Source: Bradyrhizobium roseum
GTDB taxonomy: Bacteria; Pseudomonadota; Alphaproteobacteria; Rhizobiales; Xanthobacteraceae
Length of the DNA stretch: 64,000 bases
Reading direction: 5' to 3'
Assembly (NCBI RefSeq): GCF_030413175.1
Contig: NZ_CP129212.1
Location: forward strand, 558,001 to 622,000
In this document: one piece after another, positions 25,614-35,148 of the stretch
Position numbering within the stretch: position 1 is the first letter of the stretch
How the letters are laid out: the number at the start of each line of letters is the position of its first letter
The notes under the pieces: generated by a model
What the model saw: only the letters and a program-made list of their open reading frames with translations
The model's database searches: none
Told to the model about the DNA's origin: nothing
Program-made: the position numbers and the translations under genes

Positions 25614-27842
25614 ATGTCATTCAGCGTAAATTCTCAGCGTACCGCCGCGATTTTCGATGCCGCACTCGGTCGACTTGCCGCGGTCGGCGTCGGACAGGAG
25701 CGGGACCCTGACAGACTCGATGTCTCGCGACTGCCCCCTCCCGAGGTTCTGGCGCGTCTGCTGACCGAGATTGCATCGGTCTGGCGGCTGCAGCGCGGGG
25801 AGCCGGCCCGTCAGGCTGCTGCCACCGAGATCGACAGTCCCGAAGCACTGGTCTCGTTTGCCGCGCGAAACGACATCGACGTCGTATTCGAGAACCGGTC
25901 CGCGAGTTCGCTCGACGCCCAGGATTTGCCGGCGGTCATGCTGACCGAAGACGGCAGGGGGCGCATGCTGATCGGGCGGCAAGGCCGCACCTTCACCGGG
26001 CTGCATTCCGGCAGAAGCTATTCGATCGACAAGGATGCGCTGGCCCGGGAGGAGGCAGGAACCATCTTCCTGGTGCGCCCGCGCGGCGTCGTGCCGGCCG
26101 ATAATCTCGCTGAGCTTGCCTCGGGCGCGGCGTCGCTGGACGATGTCGATCCCGTCCGGGGAATTCTCTCGTTCATGACCGCCCGGCACAGGCGGATGCT
26201 GGTCCAGCTTCTCGTCGCCGCGGCGTTCTCCAACCTGATGCTGCTGGCGTTGCCGATCTACTCCGGCCTGATCTTCGATCGTGTCATTCCGCATTCCGCG
26301 TTCGACACTCTTTGGGCCATTTCGATCGGTGTGATGCTGGCCTTGTCGGCCGATATGGCGGTCAGGTGGGTTCGGCTCAAGATTCAGGATGCGCTGGCGA
26401 GTTCGGCCAGTGCCGCGATCCAGGCTTCCACCATGCGGAAACTGCTCGAGGCCAGGATGACCGAGGCCCCGCGCTCCGCCGGCGCCGTCTCGCTGAAGCT
26501 GCGGCATCTCGATGGCATGACGCAACTGATCCCCCAACTCGTCACCGGTATTGCCATCGATCTGCCGTTTCTGTTGATCGTGTTCACACTGCTGTGGATC
26601 AATGGCGGACCGGTCGTGCTCGCGCCGATCGCCGGGATCGCGGCATTGGTCGCCGTGCACCACTGGACCAACATCGGCTCCGACGCGGAGCAAAAGCGGT
26701 CGATGGCGTTGACCCAGCTGCAATCGAACCGTCTGAACGAGGCGGTCGAAGTGCTGGAGATGATCAAGTCCACCCGCACCGAGCTTCGGGTGCTGAACCG
26801 GTTCGAGCGCATTTTCGACGAGTTTTCCTACTCGTCTCACGTCAGCCGGCTGTGGCAGAGCCTTGCCGCCTACGCCAATGTCACCATCGGGCAGATGATG
26901 ATCGCCGTCGTGCTCATCATCGGTGCCTACGAGATTTCCGCGGGCAACATGACGGTTGGCGGTCTGTTGACCTGTTCGCTGCTGGTGGGACGGATCATAG
27001 CCCCCATCGGCCAACTGGTTGGTTCAATCCACCGCGCGTCGCAAAGCCGCGCTCTCCTGAGGTCACTGGCGGACGAGACGCGGTTCGAAAGCGAAAGCGC
27101 GGGAGATGACAGCGGTGCACTATCCGCGCCGAAGGAATGTGCCCTTCGATTGAGCGGCGTCTCGTTCTCGTATTCGGATCAGGGGTCGCGGCAGATCGAT
27201 AACATATCGGCGGTGATTCAACCAGGCGAGCGCATCGCCATCGTGGGCCGGTCGGGCTCGGGCAAGAGCACGCTGCTCCGCCTGATCGCGAGGCTCGCCG
27301 AGCCGGATCAGGGATCGATTTTGCTGGATGGCTTCGACGTTCGACAATACGCCCCGGCGGCATTGCGCGAAGCGCTCGGTTACATGGGACAGACGACGGG
27401 CATTGTCGACGATACCCTGATGAGAAATCTCGTCATCGGGCAGCACGAGGTCGATCCTCAAAAATTCAACGCCCTGATGCAGCTCACCGGCGTGGCCGAT
27501 TTCGCCGCCGGTCACCCGCAGGGGTTCGGCATGCAGGTCGGTCCGCGCGGCGAGCGGCTATCCGGCGGCGAGCGTCAGTCGGTCGCCCTGGCGCGCACGC
27601 TGCTCGCAAATCCACGGGTGCTGCTGCTGGATGAGCCGACGTCCGCGATGGATACGATGCTCGAAATGCGCCTGGTGCGCAACATGAAGGAATTCATCGG
27701 CGAAAGAACACTGATCGTCGCGACGCATCGAGCCCCGGTGCTGCAACTGGTCGATCGAATTCTCTGGCTGGATTCGGGCCGGCTGGTGGCGGACGGTCCG
27801 AAGGCCGACGTTCTCAAGCGGATGTCGGGCGCGGCCGCGTGA
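25614..27842 (+). CDS. Type I secretion ABC transporter (LapB-like permease/ATPase)
   Basis: The protein has 742 residues: an N-terminal domain of about 185 residues resembling the C39 peptidase-like domain of LapB/HlyB exporters but with no visible catalytic Cys, then a six-helix exporter membrane domain (about 195-485), then an ABC ATPase. The nucleotide-binding motifs are intact: Walker A GRSGSGKST near residue 545, signature LSGGERQ near 648, Walker B VLLLDEPTSA near 669 and the switch His in ATHRAP. The degenerate peptidase domain implies substrate recognition without leader cleavage, as known for RTX exporters. ATG 25614 is the only start that keeps the whole N-domain. It is the energy-coupling component for export of the giant repeat protein encoded upstream. 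Confidence 0.93.
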   Translation: MSFSVNSQRTAAIFDAALGRLAAVGVGQERDPDRLDVSRLPPPEVLARLLTEIASVWRLQRGEPARQAAATEIDSPEALVSFAARNDIDVVFENRSASSLDAQDLPAVMLTEDGRGRMLIGRQGRTFTGLHSGRSYSIDKDALAREEAGTIFLVRPRGVVPADNLAELASGAASLDDVDPVRGILSFMTARHRRMLVQLLVAAAFSNLMLLALPIYSGLIFDRVIPHSAFDTLWAISIGVMLALSADMAVRWVRLKIQDALASSASAAIQASTMRKLLEARMTEAPRSAGAVSLKLRHLDGMTQLIPQLVTGIAIDLPFLLIVFTLLWINGGPVVLAPIAGIAALVAVHHWTNIGSDAEQKRSMALTQLQSNRLNEAVEVLEMIKSTRTELRVLNRFERIFDEFSYSSHVSRLWQSLAAYANVTIGQMMIAVVLIIGAYEISAGNMTVGGLLTCSLLVGRIIAPIGQLVGSIHRASQSRALLRSLADETRFESESAGDDSGALSAPKECALRLSGVSFSYSDQGSRQIDNISAVIQPGERIAIVGRSGSGKSTLLRLIARLAEPDQGSILLDGFDVRQYAPAALREALGYMGQTTGIVDDTLMRNLVIGQHEVDPQKFNALMQLTGVADFAAGHPQGFGMQVGPRGERLSGGERQSVALARTLLANPRVLLLDEPTSAMDTMLEMRLVRNMKEFIGERTLIVATHRAPVLQLVDRILWLDSGRLVADGPKADVLKRMSGAAA

Positions 27843-27891
27843 TCGGCTGAAACCGGCCCATGCCCTGGCGCCCCTTTACGGCCCCGTTTCG

Positions 27892-29901
27892 CTAGACGGT
27901 GGATGCGCTTTTGATCGGCTCGGCGTCATCGCCGCATTCGTTTCGTTCCGACCCATGTTCTGCTTGCGCTGCGCGCCCCGCCGTGCACGCCGCAATGGCG
28001 CGAAACAGCTCAACCGGCCGGATCGGCTTGGTCACGCAGTCGTTCATCCCCGCGGCCAGATATTGTTCACGCTCGCTCGCCAAGGCGTTCGCCGTCAACG
28101 CGATGATCGGAATCCCGCTATGCGCGCCGGGGAGGCTGCGAATGGCGCGGGTGGCGGACACGCCGTCCATTTCCGGCATCTGCACATCCATGAGGACGAG
28201 GTCGAATGCCCTGGTCCGCACCATCGCGACGGCCTCGGCGCCGTTGACCACCATGGTCGGCTCGCATCCCTCCTTGAGCAGCAGACTGCGGATCAGGCTC
28301 GAGATGATCGGCGTATCCTCGGCGACCAGCACGGCCAGCGGCCGGTCGGCGGCGATCGAGGGCGACGGCAATTCGGGCACGACCGGCTGGCCTTCGGCGC
28401 AGAGAACGCTGAACCAGAAGCGGCTGCCGACCCCGCCAGGCCCGGGTTCGACGCCGATATCGCCATCGAGAAGATCGCACAGCTGTTTGCAGATCGACAG
28501 CCCGAGGCCACTGCCGCCATACCGCCGCGATGTCGATGAATCGACCTGAATGAAGGGCTCGAACAATCGACTCCTGGCTTCAGGTGGAATGCCGACGCCG
28601 CTGTCCACCACGTCCAGCCGCAGTTCGATCCTTCCATCGGCGCGCAGGCGGTGTGAGGCCGTCACCTCGACCTTGCCTGCCGCGGTGAACTTGATGGCGT
28701 TGCCGATCAGGTTGCTCAGGATCTGCCGGATGCGATGCGGATCACCGTTCAGCCATTGCGGAAGATCCGGTGACGGAGCAGCGGCCAGCTGCAGCCCCTT
28801 GGCTTCGGCAGGGGTCCGGAACAGTTCGATCGTCGACTTGACGAGCCTGTCGGCGTCGAAGTCGATCGCCTCGGTTCGCAGGCGGCCGGCCTCGAGCTGG
28901 GAGAAATCGAGGACACCATTGATCACCGCCAGCAGGTTTTCGGCCGATTCCCTCGCCAGGGTCGCGTAGCTGCGCTGTTCGGCAACCGAATTGGTGCGGG
29001 CCAAGAGGTCGATCATGCCGATCATGCCCGTCAGCGGCGTGCGGATCTCATGACTCATCATCGCCAGAAATTCCGACTTGGCGCGGTTGGCGGCCTCGGC
29101 AGCGTCTTTTGCCCGCGCCAGTGCCTCGTTGAGCCGGTTCAGCCGATCGGCCTCGTGGATGCTCCTGCGCATCCGGACCTGGTCGACCATGGAAGTACCG
29201 AAGGCGACAAGGATGACCACGGAGACCGCGATCGTGACGGCGACCGCGATCGATGAATGCGAAAAGGGATCGTCCACGAAGTCGGGCTGCAGGTCTGGCA
29301 GGATCGTCATCGCTGCCATGCCGGTGAAGTGGACGGACACCACACCGAGGGAGTAAGCGATGGCAGCGGCAAATCGGTGAATAGGGTTGCGGCCACGTGA
29401 GAGCAGGGCGACTGCGAGGGTCGACCATAATATGCCGAGCACGATCGATACTTCGATCAGGGTTCTATTCCAGCCGACGCTGTTCGGAAGTGTGATGCCG
29501 GCCATGCCTTGAAAGTGCAACACGCCGACCCCGCCTCCGACGATGACGCCGCTCAGCACGATTCGCCACCAGGATGACCGGGGTGAGACCAGGGCGAATC
29601 CGATCGTGTTGGCGACCAAGCCCGCTACGATGGACAGGGCCGTCGCGGTCACCTCGAAGCCCATGGGAAGGCCGACGTCGTAGGCCAGGATGGCGAGGAA
29701 GTGGGTTGCCCAGATGCCGGTGGAGCCGACGATGACGGCGCCACACGCCAAGGCCAGGCGCGCATAGCGGTTGCCGCGCCGCTGCTTGGCGCGTGCCAGC
29801 AGGTCGACGCCGATCGTCGTCGAGACGAGGCACACCAGCGCCGCTAGCGCGACGAGCTTCAGATCATGCTGCTGGGTAAGGCAGGTGTAGACTGCGATCA
29901 T
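27892..29901 (-). CDS. MHYT-domain hybrid sensor histidine kinase/response regulator
   Basis: The protein has 669 residues from ATG 29901. The frame extends 30 codons further upstream, but [20 protein letters not shown] is the usual N-terminus of MHYT proteins. Residues 1-240 form about seven transmembrane helices with three MHYT-like motifs (THFLA, LHFQGM, VHFTGM; His 67, 129 and 191), proposed in the family to bind metal and sense O2, CO or NO. The kinase follows: H-box SHEIRTPL with His 284, N-box about 393-406, G1 DSGVGIPP (433-440) and G2 [10 protein letters not shown] (461-470). A C-terminal receiver has [11 protein letters not shown] with phospho-acceptor Asp 572. No separate output protein is adjacent. 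It is convergent with the ABC exporter gene (49-base gap), so a link to type I secretion is only positional. Confidence 0.9.
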   Translation of the reverse strand: MIAVYTCLTQQHDLKLVALAALVCLVSTTIGVDLLARAKQRRGNRYARLALACGAVIVGSTGIWATHFLAILAYDVGLPMGFEVTATALSIVAGLVANTIGFALVSPRSSWWRIVLSGVIVGGGVGVLHFQGMAGITLPNSVGWNRTLIEVSIVLGILWSTLAVALLSRGRNPIHRFAAAIAYSLGVVSVHFTGMAAMTILPDLQPDFVDDPFSHSSIAVAVTIAVSVVILVAFGTSMVDQVRMRRSIHEADRLNRLNEALARAKDAAEAANRAKSEFLAMMSHEIRTPLTGMIGMIDLLARTNSVAEQRSYATLARESAENLLAVINGVLDFSQLEAGRLRTEAIDFDADRLVKSTIELFRTPAEAKGLQLAAAPSPDLPQWLNGDPHRIRQILSNLIGNAIKFTAAGKVEVTASHRLRADGRIELRLDVVDSGVGIPPEARSRLFEPFIQVDSSTSRRYGGSGLGLSICKQLCDLLDGDIGVEPGPGGVGSRFWFSVLCAEGQPVVPELPSPSIAADRPLAVLVAEDTPIISSLIRSLLLKEGCEPTMVVNGAEAVAMVRTRAFDLVLMDVQMPEMDGVSATRAIRSLPGAHSGIPIIALTANALASEREQYLAAGMNDCVTKPIRPVELFRAIAACTAGRAAQAEHGSERNECGDDAEPIKSASTV

Positions 29902-30085
29902 GCTGCGCGTTCGCCGCGACGGCTCTCTTGGTTCGCCCCGTGTCTCTTCCGACCTACGGCATCCGTCAGGGACGATCAGAAGCCGGCACACCAGTCCCGA
30001 GCGTAGGTCGCAGTCGCGAGCGTCGGGTTAACTTCGAACCCCGTAAGAACACGGCCGTGCCGGGTTCGGTGAACGACACATTTAC

Positions 30086-30997
30086 CTATTCTTCATCGGC
30101 GCCCGGGGCCTTCCTCAGCATGAAATGACCAAACGCCGAAGCGATCGGCTTGGCCGGGTCGTCCTGCCATGCCTGCGCCTCGAAGGCGACGACGCGCCGA
30201 CCCTGCTTCACGATCGAAACGCGGGCATAGCTGTCCAGCACGCGGCCGGAGCGCAGATAGTTGATGGTCAGGCCGATCGGCTTGGGCGGCGCCGAGACGC
30301 CGAGTTCGCGCGTTACGCCCACGATGGCCGTCGTTTCCAGGAACGCGCCGGTCATGCCGCCATGGATGGCGGGCAGCATCGGGTTGCCGATGATCTTCGG
30401 CGTGAACGGCATCACGAGCGTGTCATCCTCGCCGGGGCGGATGCCGAGACAGCGCGCGAACGGGCTGTTGGCAAACAGACTCGCCGGATCCTCCGGGGCT
30501 TCGAGCGTCGGAGGCGGCCCATGATGAACCCGTTCGTCGGTCAGCATGTTGGTGCGGTTGGCGCCGACCATGAAGCAGGCGGTCGCGGTGGCGACCGGGT
30601 CGTCCTCGGATTCCTGATAGGCCGCCGAGCGCACGAAGGCGATCGAGCGGGTGACGCGATAGCAGCGAGAGTGCGCCTTGATATCGAGGCCGGGCGTCGC
30701 GGGCTTCTGGTAGTCGATCCGCAGGTCGAGCGTGGCGATCGACCGCGTGCCGTCGAGGGCGAGCTGCACGGCCATGCCACAGCTCTCGTCGAGCATGGCG
30801 GTGACGACGCCGCCGTGCAGAACGCCGGTCTCGGTGTCGCCGACGAAGACGGGGCGATAGGGCAGGCTCGACCAGGCCTCGCCGGGGGCGGCGCGGTCGA
30901 GCCGCAACCCACTGATGAAGCCATAGACGGAGCGGCGCGCCTCGATGGCCTTGGCGAGTTCGTCAAACGGCAGGGGCGCATTCGGTGATTGGGTCAT
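30086..30997 (-). CDS. Tandem double-hotdog thioesterase-family protein
   Basis: This 303-residue protein contains two PaaI-type hotdog domains in one chain. The N-terminal copy has TGVLHGGVVTAMLDESCGMA (about residues 57-77) and the C-terminal copy PAIHGGMTGAFLETTA (about 212-228). HGG with a following Asp or Glu on the helix is the catalytic signature of acyl-CoA thioesterases of this superfamily. PaaI proteins are usually about 140 residues and dimerise; here the dimer appears to be built into one polypeptide. The substrate is unknown. The ATG at 30997 is well placed relative to domain 1, although no strong ribosome binding site is visible. It follows dgoA by 64 bases on the same strand but has no obvious metabolic link to it. 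Confidence 0.8.
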   Translation of the reverse strand: MTQSPNAPLPFDELAKAIEARRSVYGFISGLRLDRAAPGEAWSSLPYRPVFVGDTETGVLHGGVVTAMLDESCGMAVQLALDGTRSIATLDLRIDYQKPATPGLDIKAHSRCYRVTRSIAFVRSAAYQESEDDPVATATACFMVGANRTNMLTDERVHHGPPPTLEAPEDPASLFANSPFARCLGIRPGEDDTLVMPFTPKIIGNPMLPAIHGGMTGAFLETTAIVGVTRELGVSAPPKPIGLTINYLRSGRVLDSYARVSIVKQGRRVVAFEAQAWQDDPAKPIASAFGHFMLRKAPGADEE

Positions 30998-31061
30998 GCA
31001 GAGGTTCTAGACCAACGCCGGGGCATCGGCAAAGCAGACCGAGCAGCCAGCCTCACGGCCG

Positions 31062-31706
31062 CTACCTCGCCTGTTGGATAGCCATGTCATAAGCGTCGAT
31101 CGTCGCCCTGGCGCGCGCGGCTACTTCTGCGGCCGTCATCCCCGGCTTGTAGAGGCTGCTGCCGAGGCCGAACGCGAGAATGCCGGCCTTGACATAGTCC
31201 ACAAAATTCCTGTCGGAGACGCCGCCCACAGCAGCGATCATCAGGCCGGCAGGAAGCACGGCGCGAATGGCGGTGATGCCCGCGGCGCCGAGCACGTTCG
31301 CCGGAAAGAATTTCAGGCTCGAAGCGCCCGCCCTGGCGGCGAGAAGCGCCTCCGTCGGCGTGAACACGCCGGGCATCGTGACCATGCCATGGGTACGGGC
31401 GCGCGCAATGACATCGACGTCGACATTCGGCGTCACCAGCAGTCGGCCGCCGACATCATGCAGTCGATCGACGGCTTCCAGCGTCAGCACGGTGCCGGCG
31501 CCGACCAGGATTCCGGCCGGGGCTTTCCTGACCGCGATCTCGATCGAGCGAAACGGATCCGGCGAGTTGAGCGGAATCTCGATCGCCGTCATGCCGCTTT
31601 CAACGAGCGCGTCGACAATATCAGCCGTTTCCTCGGGCTTCACGCCGCGCAGGATCGCGACCAGCGGGCGCTTCATCGGCGGAAATGGGACAGCGCTCAT
31701 CTTCAT
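31062..31706 (-). CDS. dgoA: 2-dehydro-3-deoxy-6-phosphogalactonate aldolase
   Basis: This 214-residue TIM-barrel aldolase of the KDPG/KDPGal family has the Schiff-base lysine in SLKFFPA (Lys 132), the general base in AIEIPLNSP (Glu 43) and the phosphate/substrate loop ILRGVKP (Arg 20). IEIPLNSP and FFPANVLG fit the KDPGal branch (DgoA) better than KDPG aldolase (Eda). It cleaves 2-keto-3-deoxy-6-phosphogalactonate to pyruvate and glyceraldehyde-3-phosphate. The start ATG (31706-31704) overlaps the TGA of dgoK as ATGA, so the two are translationally coupled. A second in-frame ATG (31702-31700 region), two codons on, has better spacing from the GGAG and could be used instead. Confidence 0.9.
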   Translation of the reverse strand: MKMSAVPFPPMKRPLVAILRGVKPEETADIVDALVESGMTAIEIPLNSPDPFRSIEIAVRKAPAGILVGAGTVLTLEAVDRLHDVGGRLLVTPNVDVDVIARARTHGMVTMPGVFTPTEALLAARAGASSLKFFPANVLGAAGITAIRAVLPAGLMIAAVGGVSDRNFVDYVKAGILAFGLGSSLYKPGMTAAEVAARARATIDAYDMAIQQAR

Positions 31707-32617
31707 AGACTCCAGATCGATTGCGCGGCCATCGAAAGACCGCGACGGACTGCATCCTCCGCGCCTATTGTGCGAACCGGAACGGCCGTCGTTTCAAATG
31801 CCAACCGGTAGAGCATCTGAAGCCGGCCCGATGCGATCAGCGTGATGCCTGACTTCGATGTCCCTCGGCCAAGTCCGGCCGCCAGTTCAAGGCCGATCAG
31901 GGTGCCCGATATTTTCTCGCGGGCCGAAGAGGGCGTGCCGCCGTAAATGAGCTGACCCGATCGTACCTGAAACAGCAGATTGGCGGCGAAGGCAGGCGCC
32001 TCGAACGCGGCCATGACCGCTGATTTGAATGCGTCGATATCCTGCGTCTCGTCGGCGCCGGCCACCGCGTGCGACAGGATAGTATGTTGCGAGACGGCGT
32101 CGAACAGCTCTCCCGTCATGAACGTGGCGAAGCGTTCGACAGTCCCGCCGTTCGTCATTACCCATTTCGAGTGCGTACCGGGCATGCAGACGATCGCTTC
32201 TCCCGCCGCATCCATGCCCACCGCGCCAAGCAACTGGGTTTCCTCGCCCCGCATGACGTCGGGGGCTTTTGCATCGCGTTGCGCGATCCCCGGCAGGATA
32301 CGGATGTCGCGGTCTTGTCCCGGCACCGGAACGGCCCGCTTCAGGATCGAGGCGAGTGGCGCGGGCGTGTCGACATAGCCTGCCTCTACCCAGCCCTGCC
32401 GCGCACCGGCCATGCCGCAGATGATGACGGGCAGCCCGGGTGCAGCGCCGACGGCTTCCAGATGCGATTGCAGCACGGCAGGAAAGCCGGGCTTGGCCGC
32501 CGCCATCATGCCCTCATGGCTGCGCCGTTCCCCGAGCACGTTGCCAGCACGGTCGACCAGCCAGAGCCGAAAGCTGCTGGTGCCCCAATCCACCGCGACA
32601 TAGGCCGCCTGATTCAT
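31703..32617 (-). CDS. dgoK: 2-dehydro-3-deoxygalactonokinase
   Basis: This 304-residue sugar-acid kinase of the DgoK family (ASKHA fold) has phosphate-1 motif VAVDWGTSSFRLW at the N-terminus, then VIICGMAGARQGWVEAGYV, the conserved MRGEETQLLG and the MPGTHSKWV segment. It phosphorylates 2-keto-3-deoxygalactonate ahead of DgoA, with which it overlaps by four bases. The frame stays open to a TTG at 32632, but ATG 32617 is chosen because ACGGAG sits about five bases upstream. Both genes are transcribed away from a divergent Bug-type receptor gene. The dehydrogenase and dehydratase steps of the De Ley-Doudoroff route are not in this window. Confidence 0.92.
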   Translation of the reverse strand: MNQAAYVAVDWGTSSFRLWLVDRAGNVLGERRSHEGMMAAAKPGFPAVLQSHLEAVGAAPGLPVIICGMAGARQGWVEAGYVDTPAPLASILKRAVPVPGQDRDIRILPGIAQRDAKAPDVMRGEETQLLGAVGMDAAGEAIVCMPGTHSKWVMTNGGTVERFATFMTGELFDAVSQHTILSHAVAGADETQDIDAFKSAVMAAFEAPAFAANLLFQVRSGQLIYGGTPSSAREKISGTLIGLELAAGLGRGTSKSGITLIASGRLQMLYRLAFETTAVPVRTIGAEDAVRRGLSMAAQSIWSL

Positions 32618-32842
32618 TCCAACTCCGTCCAAACGTGATCGTCGCTCTGCGACATTGTATCACGCCGGTCTCACCGTCGAGTGGTTTCCCTGCCTGTCGG
32701 GCGCTTGCTTTGCAGTTGATTTGCGCAGTTGCAATCAGCATGATCCGAGGCAATGCGAGCCACGCTGCCAGATGCGGCGCGAGTTCGCCAAAAAGCGCGT
32801 CCGCAGGGATTCGTCACAACGACAAACAGGGAGGGGGCCGTC

Positions 32843-33835
32843 ATGGCCAATCGGCTTTGCAGGCGTGCGCTTGTCGGCCTGGGTGTGTTGCTTGCCTGTC
32901 TTTCGGCGCAGGCCCACGCGCAATCGAATCCCAAGACCATCACGCTGGTGGTGCCCTACGCGGCCGGCGGCGGCACGGATACGGTCGCGCGGCTCATCGG
33001 CGAGCGGATCTCACGTACCCTCGGCCAGACCATCATCATCGAGAACGTGGTCGGCGGCGGCAGCACCCTGGCCAACGATCGCGTAGCGCGCTCGGCGCCC
33101 GACGGCTCCACGGTTCTGATCAATCACGTCGGCCTGCTTGCGGCACCCAGCCTGTTCACCAACCTGCGCTACGACACCAGGACGGCGTTTGAGGCGGTCG
33201 GCCTCGTCAACAATGCGCCGATGGTCCTGATCGGCCGCAAGTCGATTCCCGGCGAGGGTCCGAAGGACCATCTGGCCTGGATCAAGGTGCAGCGCGACAA
33301 GGCGAACTTCGCGCATGGCGGTCTCGGGACCAACAGTCATTTGTGCGCAGTGATGATGGGCAACGTGCTCGGCTTCAAGCCGACGGTTGTGGCGTATCGC
33401 GGTTCGGCTCCCGCGATCGGCGATCTGCTGGCGGGGCAAATCGATCTGCTGTGGGATCAGGTGACCAACGCTCTGCCGCAGATTCAGGCCGGGACGCTGC
33501 ACGGCATCGCCATCACCTCGCCGCAACGGCTCGAGCAGTTGAAGGACGTGCCGACCACCGCCGAACTCGGCATGCCCGAGGTCAGCTATTCGATGTGGCA
33601 CGGGCTTTATGTGGCGAAGGGGACGCCAAGGGAAACCGTTGGCGCGCTGAATGCCGCGCTCCGCGCCGCGCTGGCCGAGCCGGAGCTGCTGGAAAAGCTG
33701 AAGCAGCTCGGCACCCTGCCGTTCCCCGCCAACGAGTTGACGCCCGAGGCGCATGCGCGCCTGTTCGCAGCCGATCTTCCGCGCGTGGCGACACTGATTG
33801 AAAGCTCGGGAATCAAGGCGAGCGAGGCCAAGTAG
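32843..33835 (+). CDS. Bug-family (tripartite tricarboxylate transporter) periplasmic receptor
   Basis: This 330-residue protein starts at ATG 32843, preceded by a strong AGGGAGGGGG ribosome binding site; the longer frame upstream is not needed. A signal peptide (residues 1-26, ending AQAHA before QSN) is followed by the Bug-fold hallmarks VVPYAAGGGTDTVARLIG and GQTIIIENVVGGG. The later part has HGGLGTNSHL and AYRGSAPAIGDLLAGQIDLL. Bug proteins bind small carboxylates or related solutes for TctAB permeases, or act as sensors; no TctA or TctB gene is nearby. It is divergent from dgoK, which suggests but does not prove a sugar-acid ligand. Confidence 0.9.
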   Translation: MANRLCRRALVGLGVLLACLSAQAHAQSNPKTITLVVPYAAGGGTDTVARLIGERISRTLGQTIIIENVVGGGSTLANDRVARSAPDGSTVLINHVGLLAAPSLFTNLRYDTRTAFEAVGLVNNAPMVLIGRKSIPGEGPKDHLAWIKVQRDKANFAHGGLGTNSHLCAVMMGNVLGFKPTVVAYRGSAPAIGDLLAGQIDLLWDQVTNALPQIQAGTLHGIAITSPQRLEQLKDVPTTAELGMPEVSYSMWHGLYVAKGTPRETVGALNAALRAALAEPELLEKLKQLGTLPFPANELTPEAHARLFAADLPRVATLIESSGIKASEAK

Positions 33836-33947
33836 GGCGGGCCGGATTCAGCCATCACAGAGGCTGCAAGCCGGTCCAATCCTACTTTGCATGGGGTTGT
33901 TTTCGATATTTTGAATAGTAGCCCGGCGGCGTAGCGCCGGAACGCTG

Positions 33948-34919
33948 CTAATCCAGCTTGACGTTGGCCTCCGTCACCACCTTGCGCCAGCGCTCGACTT
34001 CTGCGGTGACCATTTTTGCGAATGCCGGACCCGTGACGTCGGGGACATCGGAACCGTTGCGTTCCCAGGCCTCCTTGATGGCGGGGGTCTGCATCGCCTT
34101 CTGCAACTCCTTGACCATCTGATCGACGATGGCCGGCGGCGTGTTCTTCGGGGCGAACAGGCCGTACCAGGTCGAGACTTCGTAGTCCGCCAGGCCCGCT
34201 TCGGCGGTGGTGGGCAGGTCAGGGAAGGCCGGCACGCGCTTTGGCGCGGCCACCGCGAGCGCGCGCAATTGTCCGGCCCTGATGGGGGCCGCCGACGAGC
34301 CGAGTCCGTCGAACACGACCGGCACGTGGCCGGCGATGAGGTCCTGCATCGCGGGGCCGGCCCCACGGTAGGGCACATGCTGGATGGTGGTCTTGGTCAG
34401 GATCTTGAACAATTCGCCCGCGAGATGATGCGTGGTGCCGGCGCCCGCCGAACCGTAGTTGAGTTTGCCCGGATTGGCCTTGGCGTAGGCGATGAATTCG
34501 GCGAGCGTCTTGGCGGCGACCTTCTCCGGATTGACGACCACCACCTGCGGCGGCCGCGCGATCAGCGCGACCGCGATAAAATCCGTTTCGATGTTGTAGT
34601 CGAGGTTGGGGTAGAGTGAGGGGGCGATGGCGTGATGCGCCGCGCCCATGAAGAAGGTGTAGCCGTCGGCAGCCGACTTCGCTGCGGCCGATGCACCGAC
34701 CGTGCCGCCGGCGCCGGCGCGATTTTCGATCAGCACGCGCTTGCCCAATTGGGTATCGAGCTGCGCTGCCAGCGGGCGGGCAAACGCGTCCGTGCCGCCG
34801 CCGGCCGCGAACGGCACGATGAAGGTGACCGGCTTGTCCGGCCAGGTCTGGGCCTGCGCCTGGCCGGCCACGGCCGCGATGAATGTAAACAGGGCGAACC
34901 GGACAAGTCTTGATTTCAC
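33948..34919 (-). CDS. Bug-family periplasmic receptor (second copy)
   Basis: This 323-residue protein starts at GTG 34919, chosen because GGAGGAA lies seven bases upstream. The longer frame would place residues before a normal signal peptide. The signal peptide runs to about residue 23 (GQAQA before QTWP). The Bug motifs TFIVPFAAGGGTDAFARPLA, RVLIENRAGAGGTVG and HVPYRGAGPAMQDLIAGHV are intact. It is convergent with the other Bug gene, is not a recent copy of it, and also lacks neighbouring permease genes. The ligand is unknown. Confidence 0.9.
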   Translation of the reverse strand: MKSRLVRFALFTFIAAVAGQAQAQTWPDKPVTFIVPFAAGGGTDAFARPLAAQLDTQLGKRVLIENRAGAGGTVGASAAAKSAADGYTFFMGAAHHAIAPSLYPNLDYNIETDFIAVALIARPPQVVVVNPEKVAAKTLAEFIAYAKANPGKLNYGSAGAGTTHHLAGELFKILTKTTIQHVPYRGAGPAMQDLIAGHVPVVFDGLGSSAAPIRAGQLRALAVAAPKRVPAFPDLPTTAEAGLADYEVSTWYGLFAPKNTPPAIVDQMVKELQKAMQTPAIKEAWERNGSDVPDVTGPAFAKMVTAEVERWRKVVTEANVKLD

Positions 34920-35148
34920 GGCATTTCCTCCGGCTATGGCAAGCGTCCGCGACCGGCGGCGCAATTGCGTTTTTTTGGCCCCCGGTGCGACGTCGCCCCG
35001 GGGGAAGGCGGCAACTCCTTACCGTATGCAAGATGCCAGAGGTGATCCATCAAAAAACGCACGAGCGCGCGTCCGGCGGTACCGAGACTTTGGTCGCGGC
35101 GCGCGGTTCCCTGCTGGCCGAGCAGGGGCGCACGGGGCCGCGACCGTT

